Made by a program: the position numbers and the translations under genes
Part shown: positions 27,404 to 34,700 of the stretch, one piece after another
How the letters are laid out: every line of letters begins with the position of its first letter
Position numbering within the stretch: the stretch's first letter is position 1
The notes under the pieces: model-generated
Databases searched by the model: none
What the model was told of the DNA's origin: nothing
The model's input: only the letters and a program-made list of their open reading frames with translations
DNA from: Streptomonospora alba
GTDB taxonomy: Bacteria > Actinomycetota > Actinomycetes > Streptosporangiales > Streptosporangiaceae
Reading direction: 5' to 3'
DNA: 64,000 nt
NCBI RefSeq assembly: GCF_000826685.1
Contig: NZ_JROO01000014.1
Span: forward strand, 1 to 64,000

Positions 27404-28311
27404 GCCGCCCCCGGGGACGCGAGACGCGCGTGGGTGTGGCGGTGATCACGCACAACCGCCGCAGGGAGCTGATGGGTGTTCTGGAGCGGCTCACGGCCCT
27501 GCCCGAGCGTCCGGCGGTCGTGGTGGTCGACAACGGCTCCGACGACGGCAGCGCGGACGCCGTCGCCGCGTCCTTCCCCGGAGTGGCGCTGCTGCGCGCG
27601 GGGGCCAATCTCGGGGCGGTGGGGCGCAACCTCGCCGTCGAGGCGCTGGGCACCCCCTATGTTGCCTTCTGCGACGACGACACCTGGTGGGAGCCGGGAT
27701 CGCTGTCGCTGGCGGCCGACCTGCTCGACGCCCACCCCGACGTGGCGTCGCTGACCGCCAGGATCCTGGTGGAGCCGAGCCTGCGAGACGACCCCATCAC
27801 CCCCGAACTGCGCAACTCGCCGGTGCCCGCCCCCGCCCGGCTGCCCGGGCCCGCCCTGCTGAGCATCCTGGCCGGCGCCTCGGTGCTGCGGTCCTCGGCC
27901 TTCACCCGGGCGGGCGGGTTCCACGAGCGGCTGTGGCTGGGCGGGGAGGAGGAGCTGCTGTCGCTGGATCTGGCCGCGGCCGGGTGGTGGATGTGCTGGA
28001 TCGAGGAGATGCGCGTGCACCACGCCCCCTCCCGCGGCAGGGACAGCACAGGGCGCCGCCGCCTGGGCATCCGCAACACTCTGTGGACGGCATGGCTGCG
28101 CCGCCCCGCAGTCGCGGCGCTGCGGCGCACGGGGGCGGTGCTGGCATCGGTGCCCGCAGACAGGGTCAGCGCCGCGGCCGTGGGCGAGGCGCTGGCGGGG
28201 CTGCCCTGGGTGCTGGCCCAGCGCCGGCCGGTGCCGTCCCGGGTGGAGGAGGGCCTGCGGCTGCTGGAAGAGCCGCAGCGGCGTTCGGGGGCGCGGCGCT
28301 ACGTCGGTTGA
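27400..28311 (+). CDS. GT2-family glycosyltransferase (tandem paralogue)
   Basis: A 303-residue GT-A transferase resembling its upstream neighbour along its whole length: VGVAVITHNRRRELMGVLERL, VVVVDNGSDDGSADAVAASFP, YVAFCDDDTWWEPGSLSLA, and GEEELLSLDLAAAGWWMCWIEEMRVHHAPS. The proposed start is TTG 27400, overlapping the previous TGA as TTGA, with GGAG 6 bases upstream. GTG 27430 is an alternative that would trim the first beta-strand. Function as for its partner: a glycosyltransferase of unknown specificity. Confidence 0.8.
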   Translation: MSRPRGRETRVGVAVITHNRRRELMGVLERLTALPERPAVVVVDNGSDDGSADAVAASFPGVALLRAGANLGAVGRNLAVEALGTPYVAFCDDDTWWEPGSLSLAADLLDAHPDVASLTARILVEPSLRDDPITPELRNSPVPAPARLPGPALLSILAGASVLRSSAFTRAGGFHERLWLGGEEELLSLDLAAAGWWMCWIEEMRVHHAPSRGRDSTGRRRLGIRNTLWTAWLRRPAVAALRRTGAVLASVPADRVSAAAVGEALAGLPWVLAQRRPVPSRVEEGLRLLEEPQRRSGARRYVG

Positions 28312-28346
28312 GGGGCGGGCTTTCGAATCGGCGGGCGGCCGAGCCT

Positions 28347-29051
28347 TCAGACGGGCGGAGCGGTGGGGTCCTCGCCGGAGTGGGCGATCTTCTCGGCGAG
28401 CTCGGCGAGCTTGACGTTGAGGTTCTGCGAGGCTTCGCGCAGCCGCTCCCAGGCCTGCTCGGCGGTCATGTGATGGCGCTCCATCAGGATCCCCTGCGCC
28501 TGGCCGATGGTCTCGCGGGTGTCCAGGGCCCGGCTGAGGTGGGCGATGTGCCGGTTGGCGGCCAGCGCCGACGCGGCCTGGGCGGAGTAGATCACCCCGA
28601 CTTCGTGGGAGTCCTGGTTGAAGGCCTGAGGGCGGGCCGCGTACAGGATCAGCACGCCCAGCGTCTCGCGGGCGGTGAACAGCCGGAAGCTCAGCAGGCT
28701 TCCTATGGGCAGTTCGGCGGCCTCGGCGGCGTAGTTCGGCCAGCGCGCGGAGGCGGTGAGGTCGGGCAGATAGACATAGGTGCCCTTCCACATCGAGTCC
28801 AGGGAGGGGCCCTCGCCCAGTTGCAACTGCAGTGCGTCGCTGCGGCGGACGATGTCATGGGTGCACACAGGAGTCTGCAGCTTGGTGCGCGACTCCAGCA
28901 GACTCACCCCCGCGTAGTCGCACCCGGGCACTGTCGTCACCGCGAGGTCGACGATCCGCTGCAGGGTCGCACGCAGATCGGGCTCGGCGAACAGTGACCG
29001 CACAACCTCCGCGAACCCCTCAGGTGAGGGAGAGTGGTCCTTGTCGAGCAT
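28347..29051 (-). CDS. GAF-ANTAR domain RNA-binding regulator
   Basis: A 234-residue protein. The GAF sensor domain covers about 15-165 (VVRSLFAEPDLRATLQRIVDLAVTTVPGCDYAGVSLLE start), and the C-terminal ANTAR domain about 175-230 (LDTRETIGQAQGILMERHHMTAEQAWERLREASQNLNVKLAELAEKI). ANTAR domains bind paired-hairpin RNA and cause antitermination. The sensed signal and targets are unknown; no paired hexaloop hairpins were recognised nearby. ATG 29051 is chosen for its AGGAGGG ribosome-binding site. The open frame continues 105 codons upstream without protein-like sequence. Confidence 0.9.
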   Translation of the reverse strand: MLDKDHSPSPEGFAEVVRSLFAEPDLRATLQRIVDLAVTTVPGCDYAGVSLLESRTKLQTPVCTHDIVRRSDALQLQLGEGPSLDSMWKGTYVYLPDLTASARWPNYAAEAAELPIGSLLSFRLFTARETLGVLILYAARPQAFNQDSHEVGVIYSAQAASALAANRHIAHLSRALDTRETIGQAQGILMERHHMTAEQAWERLREASQNLNVKLAELAEKIAHSGEDPTAPPV

Positions 29052-29633
29052 CGCACGCCCTCCTGTGCCGTTATTACGAGTGCCGACTCGCATCGCCCTC
29101 GCCGACGCGAAGCCCGCGCACAGCACAAGGCGCCCGGTCAGGTGACCGAATGACTTCGCAGTGTGAGAATCGAGGTGCGACCGATGTGGTGGTGGAGACT
29201 TCCCAGTGGAACGCGAGTATCGCCCGCGTCCCTTGCCTGTGTCAACGACTGTACCCGACATGCGGGCTCGGCCCGGTTTCGGGGGTGCGGCTCGGAGTGA
29301 ACCGCGTGACCGCAACTCGTCGGCACTGAGCCGCGCGAAACTGCGGTCCGAATTGTACCCGAACACGGCATCAGGCTCCCGCGGCCTGTAACCGCACTAT
29401 GCGGCGCCGCGGTGATGCGTAACGCGCATGAGTTCGCTGCTACCACTGATTCAGGACTTTCGCCTCGGGCGTGCGGTCCGGGTAAAGAATTCATCGGCGG
29501 CGGTTCAATCCGCGGCAACCGGAAAGCGGGCCACAAGAATGTGCCGGGAGTGTCGCGTCGGGAACCGGGGGCGGAACTCCGTGCGAATACCCGTTCCGCG
29601 ATCGGACCGGCGCAGGCGCGGCGGGCCCGCGAC
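29052..29633. other. Intergenic region upstream of the GAF-ANTAR gene
   Basis: About 580 bp between two minus-strand genes. It contains the GAF-ANTAR upstream region with an inverted repeat CGGTCA-GG-TGACCG (29135-29148), a possible operator. GC is lower than in the genes. No coding region is supported. Confidence 0.45.
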
Positions 29634-29661
29634 GGCGCCCGGTCCGCGCGGACCGGGCGCC
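29634..29661 (-). terminator. Terminator of the liv-type operon
   Basis: Perfect 12-bp stem (GGCGCCCGGTCC and complement) with a GCGC loop, 31 bp after the stop of the substrate-binding protein gene on the minus strand. Confidence 0.75.
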
Positions 29662-29691
29662 GGGATTCGCGGCGGCCGAGGCCGCGGCGGA

Positions 29692-31014
29692 TCACTCGTC
29701 GTGGAAGCCGAACTCGTCGGGGCCGGGCCGATCGACCTCGGCCTCGGTGATCTCGCCGCCGGCGTTGTCGGTGACCTGGGCGTCCTGCAGAACCTCGGGC
29801 TCCTTGCCGGCCCGGTACTGCAGAACCTGCGCGCCGGAGTAGCCGCCGTGGTCGTCCTCGCCCGATGCGAAGGGCACCAGACCCGGACCGGTCAGGTCCT
29901 GCTCGTGCACGGCGTCGATCAGGGACTGGCGGGTGGGGTCGTCACCGGCCTCCATCAGGGCCTTGCCCATGAGGGTCGCCTGCACCATCCCGTAGATGGT
30001 GGTGTTGGTCATCGGGCTGTCGCCCTCGGCGTGGTCCTCGTAGATCTGCGAGAACAGCTGGACCCACGGGTCGTTCTGCATCGTGACCGAGGGGAAGTAG
30101 CCGGTGTAGATCATGCCGTCCAGCATCTGCTCGGCCGGGAGGTCGTCCTGGCCGGCCTCGGCGGCGAACTCCGACAGCAGCCCCTGCAGCGTCGCGCTGT
30201 CGGCGCCGATGGTGCTCACCACGAACTGCGGCTCGTAGCCGATGCTGGCCGCCTCCAGCATCGCCAGCGCGCTGAAGGCCGGGATGCACGAGCAGACCAC
30301 GACGTCGGCGTCGGCTTCCTTCAGCGCCGAGACCTGCGGGCCGACGTCGGTGTTGCCGGAGTCGTAGGACTCCACCGCCACCCGCTGCTCGGCCACGTAC
30401 TGCTCCAGGCCGTTCTCGGAGTCGGTGCCCACGTCGTCGTTCTGGTGCAGGTAGCCGACCTTGGCGTCGGGCATGTTCTCGGCGATGTACTGCCCCTGGA
30501 TCTTGGCCTCCTTGGTGTAGTCCACCTGGAAGCCGTAGGTCAGGGGGTTCTTGTCGGGCTGGTTCCACATCAGCGCGCCCGAGGAGACGAACAGGTCGGG
30601 CACGCCCTCGTCGTTGAGGAAGTCGACGACCTTGGAGTGGGTGGGCGTGCCCAGCCCGCCCAGCATGGCGAAGATCTCCTCGTCGTGCACGAGCTCGCGG
30701 GTGACCTCGATGGTGCGCGCCGGGTCGTAGGCGTCGTCCTTGACCACGTAGTCGATCTGGCGGCCGTTGATGCCGCCGTTGTCGTTGATGTAGTCGAACA
30801 CGGCCGCGGCGCCGGTGGAGATGTGGACGTAGCCGGGGGCGGCCGGCCCGGTCAGCGGCTGATGCGAGCCGATCTTGATGCTGTCCTCGGTGACACCGGG
30901 CGCGACGTCCAGGTCGGCGGCCGCGCCCTCCTGGGTCTCGCCGGCGCCTCCGCAGGAGGTGGCCAACAGGGCCGCCGCCATGAGGGCGGCGGCCGGGGCG
31001 ATACGTGATCTCAT
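29692..31014 (-). CDS. ABC transporter substrate-binding lipoprotein (LivK/urea type)
   Basis: A 440-residue periplasmic-binding-fold lipoprotein with a signal peptide and lipobox-like LLATSC (Cys about 21). The mature part has the type I fold of branched-chain-amino-acid and amide binding proteins (IKIGSHQPLTGPAAPGYVHISTGAAAVFDYINDNGGINGRQIDYVVKDDAYDPARTIEVTRELV). Two adjacent Cys (VVVCSCIPAF) are unusual. It is the last gene of the operon livG-livF-livH-livM-livK. The ligand cannot be assigned; related systems carry amino acids, amides, urea or aromatic acids. Confidence 0.9.
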   Translation of the reverse strand: MRSRIAPAAALMAAALLATSCGGAGETQEGAAADLDVAPGVTEDSIKIGSHQPLTGPAAPGYVHISTGAAAVFDYINDNGGINGRQIDYVVKDDAYDPARTIEVTRELVHDEEIFAMLGGLGTPTHSKVVDFLNDEGVPDLFVSSGALMWNQPDKNPLTYGFQVDYTKEAKIQGQYIAENMPDAKVGYLHQNDDVGTDSENGLEQYVAEQRVAVESYDSGNTDVGPQVSALKEADADVVVCSCIPAFSALAMLEAASIGYEPQFVVSTIGADSATLQGLLSEFAAEAGQDDLPAEQMLDGMIYTGYFPSVTMQNDPWVQLFSQIYEDHAEGDSPMTNTTIYGMVQATLMGKALMEAGDDPTRQSLIDAVHEQDLTGPGLVPFASGEDDHGGYSGAQVLQYRAGKEPEVLQDAQVTDNAGGEITEAEVDRPGPDEFGFHDE

Positions 31015-31072
31015 GCTCTCTCCCGGGCGATGGATCGGGGATGGGGATGCGGGCGATTAGCGGGGTGGATGG

Positions 31073-32155
31073 TCAGCGCCCGCGGCGGACCAGATCGGCG
31101 AGGCTGCTCGCCATCCCGTGCAGGCCGCGCGGCCAGACGAGGATGACCAGGATCAGCAGTACGCCGAAGAACACGATCGGCAGGTTGTTGGCGACGTTGG
31201 AGTCCAGCGCCAGGGCGTGGGCGAGCTCCTCGCCCCAGACCTCGACGTAGACCAGGGCGACGGCGCCGAAGAACGCGCCCCACATGCTGCCCAGGCCGCC
31301 CAGCACAAGCGCCGCGAGCAGACTCAGGGACAGCGTCACGGTGAAGGAGCTGGGCGTCGCGGTGCCGAGCAGATAGGCCTGGCACGCGCCCGCCAGCCCG
31401 CCGGCGCCCGCGCTGATGACGAAGGCGATCACCTTGGTGCGGCCCACCGGGATCCCGGCCAGGCCCGCGGCCGCCTCGTCGTCGCGCAGGGCACGCATCC
31501 GCCGGCCCAGGCGACCCGCGCTGATCGTGGCCAGCACGACCAGTCCGATCAGCGTCGTCCCCCACACAGCGGCGGCCTGCCACTGGGTGTTGGTGATGAC
31601 GCCCGCCAGCGAGGCGGGCGCGCCGCGGGTGGAGAACGCCAGCCCGTTGCTGCCGCCGAGCAGCTCGGGGTAGCGCACCGTCAGCGCGGGAAGCCCCACG
31701 GCCAGCGCCAGCGTGGCGCCCGCGAGGTAGGGCCCGTGCAGCCGCGCCGTGGCCGCGCCCACCAGGACTCCGGCCGTGCAGCTGAGCACGACCGTGATGA
31801 TCATGTTCAGCCACAGCGGAAGGGCCGGCTGGTTCAGCACGAGCAGGGCCATGGTGTAGGCGCCGATGAACATGAACGCGCCGTGGCCCAGCGATATCTG
31901 CCCGCTGTAGCCGATGAGCAGCTGCAGGCCGGCGATGGCCAGCATGTAGTAGCCCACGCTGCCGATGCGCAGGTCGCCGGTGGGCCCCGTGACGGAGGTC
32001 AGGGCGAGGATCGCGGCGAAGGCGGCGAGGGCGGCCAGCGGGAACCGCACCAGCGCCGGCAGCGCCCGCCAGCGGTCGCCGACCGTGGGCGCGGGGGCGG
32101 TGCTTTCGGGCTGCTTGTCCCGGCTCGTGGACTCGTGGTCGCTCAGCGAGACCAT
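31073..32155 (-). CDS. Branched-chain-amino-acid-type ABC permease (LivM-like)
   Basis: A 360-residue inner-membrane permease with about 9-10 hydrophobic segments and a Ser/Lys-rich cytoplasmic leader (about 1-35). The family motifs YYMLAIAGLQLLIGYSGQISLGHGAFMFIGAYT and MRALRDDEAAAGLAGIPVGRTKVIAFVISAGAGGLAGA (the coupling-loop EAA-like segment) are clear. It forms the channel with the LivH-like protein encoded just upstream (2-bp gap, so translationally coupled). ATG 32155 is chosen as the first Met after that stop. Confidence 0.9.
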   Translation of the reverse strand: MVSLSDHESTSRDKQPESTAPAPTVGDRWRALPALVRFPLAALAAFAAILALTSVTGPTGDLRIGSVGYYMLAIAGLQLLIGYSGQISLGHGAFMFIGAYTMALLVLNQPALPLWLNMIITVVLSCTAGVLVGAATARLHGPYLAGATLALAVGLPALTVRYPELLGGSNGLAFSTRGAPASLAGVITNTQWQAAAVWGTTLIGLVVLATISAGRLGRRMRALRDDEAAAGLAGIPVGRTKVIAFVISAGAGGLAGACQAYLLGTATPSSFTVTLSLSLLAALVLGGLGSMWGAFFGAVALVYVEVWGEELAHALALDSNVANNLPIVFFGVLLILVILVWPRGLHGMASSLADLVRRGR

Positions 32156-32157
32156 CA

Positions 32158-33009
32158 CTACACCTTTCGCGCGGTCGGGCGGGAGAACAGGCCGTCCGGG
32201 CGGATGCTCAGCACCACGACGAGGATGGCCAGTGCCGCCAGCGTGGTCAGTTCCGGCCCGGCGTAGCCGGAGACGTAGGACATGCCCAGGCCCAGGAGCA
32301 CACCGCCGGCCAGCGCGCCGAACGGGTTCTCCAGACCGCCCACGACCGCGGCGGCGATCGCGAAGATGAACACCTCGTCGAGCACGTTGGGGAAGATGAA
32401 CGGGGGCGCCGCCAGCATCCCGGCCAGCGCGCCGATCACCGAGGCGATGGCCCAGCCGGCGGTGAGCATGAGCCCCACCCGCACGCCGCTCAGCCGCGCC
32501 GCCTCCGGGCGGAAGGCCGCGGCGCGCATCCGCAGCCCCAGCGGAGTGAAGCGGTAGAGCGCGAACAGCATCAGCGCAGCGGCGCCCACCGAGCCCAGCG
32601 CGAACCAGTCCGAGGGGGAGAACCGGCCGCGGTAGTCCATCGGGTAGGCGAAGGAGTGCGGCTCGTTGCTCCAGATCATGCCCGCCAGGCCCTGCAGCAC
32701 GAGCAGCAGGCCCAGGGTGATGATGATGGCGTTGAGCGGGGAGCGCCCGTGCACCGGGCGGATCAGCAGCCGCTCGGTGGCCGCGCCCAGCACCAGGCCG
32801 GTCAGCAGTGCGGCGCCGAACCCCAGCCAGTAGCTGCCGGTGGCCTGCGACACCGTGTAGGCGATGTAGACCGAGATCAGCGCCAGCGCCGGCTGCGCGA
32901 AGTTCACGACGCGGGTGGCCTGGTAGATGATGACCAGCGACAGCGCCAGCGCCGCATAGACCGCCCCCTGGGACAGTCCGTTGAGTGTCAGGTTGATGAA
33001 TTGGTCCAC
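32158..33009 (-). CDS. Branched-chain-amino-acid-type ABC permease (LivH-like)
   Basis: A 283-residue permease with about 8 membrane segments, standard length for LivH. It has the start FINLTLNGLSQGAVYAALALSLVIIYQATRVVNFAQPALALI and the coupling segment TPLGLRMRAAAFRPEAARLSGVRVG. It pairs with the LivM-like subunit. It lies 11 bp after the LivF-like ATPase gene. Confidence 0.9.
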   Translation of the reverse strand: MDQFINLTLNGLSQGAVYAALALSLVIIYQATRVVNFAQPALALISVYIAYTVSQATGSYWLGFGAALLTGLVLGAATERLLIRPVHGRSPLNAIIITLGLLLVLQGLAGMIWSNEPHSFAYPMDYRGRFSPSDWFALGSVGAAALMLFALYRFTPLGLRMRAAAFRPEAARLSGVRVGLMLTAGWAIASVIGALAGMLAAPPFIFPNVLDEVFIFAIAAAVVGGLENPFGALAGGVLLGLGMSYVSGYAGPELTTLAALAILVVVLSIRPDGLFSRPTARKV

Positions 33010-33020
33010 GGTTTCCCCTC

Positions 33021-33743
33021 TTAGAAGCCCAGGTAGGCGTGGCGCATGCGGTCGTCGGCCAGCAGTCGCCGGGAGGAGTCCTCCATGACGACCTCACCCT
33101 GGTTGAGCACGAAGCCGTGGTCGGTGATCGACAGCGCGCTGCGGGCGTTCTGCTCCACCAGCACGACCGTCAGGTCCCGGTCGGCGCGCAGTTGCAGCAG
33201 CATGTCCATGATCTGGCGGGTGACCAGCGGCGCCAGGCCCAGCGAGGGCTCGTCCAGCAGCAGCACGCGCGGTCCGGCCATCAGCGCCCGGCCGATCGCC
33301 AGCATCTGGCGCTCGCCGCCCGAGAGCGTGGCCGCCGGTCGCGAGAGCCGCTCGCGCAGCGGCGGGAACAGCTCGACCACCTCGGCCATGCGTGCCGCGC
33401 GCTCGCGCCGGCCCGCGCGCCAGAGCCCGCCCAGGCGCAGGTTCTCCTCGACGGTCAGTTCGACGATCACGCCGCCGCCCTCGGGGACGTGCACCAGGCC
33501 GTGGTGGACATGGCGCTCGGCGGGGATCCGGGTGATGTCGGCACCCTCCAGCAGGACGCGGCCTGCTTCAGCGCGCTTGAGCCCGCTGAGAGTGCGCAGC
33601 AGCGTCGTCTTGCCGGCCCCGTTGGCGCCCAGCACCGCGCAGATGCCGCCCCGGGGCACGGTCATGTTCACCTTGTTCAGCGCGGTCACGGCGCCGTAGG
33701 CGGCGGTGAGCCCCTCCACGGTGAGAATCGGCTGCTCAGCCAT
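33021..33743 (-). CDS. ABC transporter ATP-binding protein (LivF-like)
   Basis: A 240-residue ATPase with Walker A GANGAGKTTLLRTLSG, signature LSGGERQMLAIGRAL and Walker B VLLLDEPSLGLAP. The VHHGLVHVPEGGGVIVELTVEENLRLG segment and the C-terminal HAYLGF are LivF features. Its start overlaps the end of the LivG-like gene by 8 bp. Confidence 0.93.
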   Translation of the reverse strand: MAEQPILTVEGLTAAYGAVTALNKVNMTVPRGGICAVLGANGAGKTTLLRTLSGLKRAEAGRVLLEGADITRIPAERHVHHGLVHVPEGGGVIVELTVEENLRLGGLWRAGRRERAARMAEVVELFPPLRERLSRPAATLSGGERQMLAIGRALMAGPRVLLLDEPSLGLAPLVTRQIMDMLLQLRADRDLTVVLVEQNARSALSITDHGFVLNQGEVVMEDSSRRLLADDRMRHAYLGF

Positions 33744-34530
33744 CGGCGCCCACCTCCTCGGTATCGCCCAGGTAGGCCTCGGCGACCGCGGGGTCGGACT
33801 GGATGCGCTCGGGCGGCCCGGTGGCGATGACCTCGCCGAAGTTGAGGACCACGATGTGGTCGCAGACGGCCATCACCAGGTCCATGTGGTGTTCGACCAG
33901 CAGGACGCCCATGCGGGAGCGGAAGGACCTGATCGCCGCGGCGAGGGCGTCCATGTCCTCGCCGGACAGGCCGCTGGCGGGCTCGTCGAGCAGCAGCAGC
34001 TCGGGTTCGGCGACCACCGCGCGGGCCAGGGCCACGCGCTTCTGCACGCCGAAGGGCAGGGTGCCCGGCATCGCGCGGGCGGCGTGGGCGGCGCCGAACT
34101 CCTCAAGCGCCGCCATCGCCCGCTCGCGCAGCCGGCGCTCGTCTGAGTGGTAGCGGCCCAGGCCGGTGAGCATGGCCAGCGGACCGCCGCGGGCCAGCCG
34201 GTCGGCCCCGACCATGACGTTGTCCAGCGCCGAAAGGCCGGGGAAGAGGTTGAGGCCCTGCAGCGTGCGGGCGATGCCCAGGTCGGCGAGGTGGTGAGGG
34301 CGGTGCCTGCGCAGGACGCGGCCCTTCCAGGAGACGGTGCCGCGCTGCGGGCGGATGACCCCGGAGACGGCGTTGAACAGCGTCGTCTTCCCGGCGCCGT
34401 TGGGCCCGATGAGCCCGACGACGCTGCCGGGAGTCACCGACAGTCCCACGTCCTCGAGCGCGGTCAGGCCGCCGAAGCGCACGGTGATCCCCTCGGCGGC
34501 GAGTAAGGGGGCCGGCGTTGTGGTGGTCAT
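33736..34530 (-). CDS. ABC transporter ATP-binding protein (LivG-like)
   Basis: A 264-residue ATPase with Walker A GPNGAGKTTLFNAVSG, the LivG-type Q-loop region IARTLQGLNLFPGLSALDNVMVG, a variant signature (LPFGVQKRVALARAVVAEP) and Walker B LLLLDEPASGLSGED. The missing canonical LSGGQ is normal for LivG homologues. It is the first transporter gene, 170 bp after the large LuxR-type regulator, and is probably in one regulated unit with it. ATG 34530 follows GGAAAG. Confidence 0.92.
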   Translation of the reverse strand: MTTTTPAPLLAAEGITVRFGGLTALEDVGLSVTPGSVVGLIGPNGAGKTTLFNAVSGVIRPQRGTVSWKGRVLRRHRPHHLADLGIARTLQGLNLFPGLSALDNVMVGADRLARGGPLAMLTGLGRYHSDERRLRERAMAALEEFGAAHAARAMPGTLPFGVQKRVALARAVVAEPELLLLDEPASGLSGEDMDALAAAIRSFRSRMGVLLVEHHMDLVMAVCDHIVVLNFGEVIATGPPERIQSDPAVAEAYLGDTEEVGADG

Positions 34531-34700
34531 CTGATCTGCTTTCCGTGCCGGGCCGGTCTCGGCTGCGTCGATACCGACCAGTTGGCATGTAGGGGGCATT
34601 CTTCGGCCGTCATCGGAGGCGACGGCGGGTCGCAGGGTCGGGGACGGGGTTCGCCGGTGCTCCCCCGAAGGGGTGCGCCGCTTGGGAGGGCCGCGGGTCC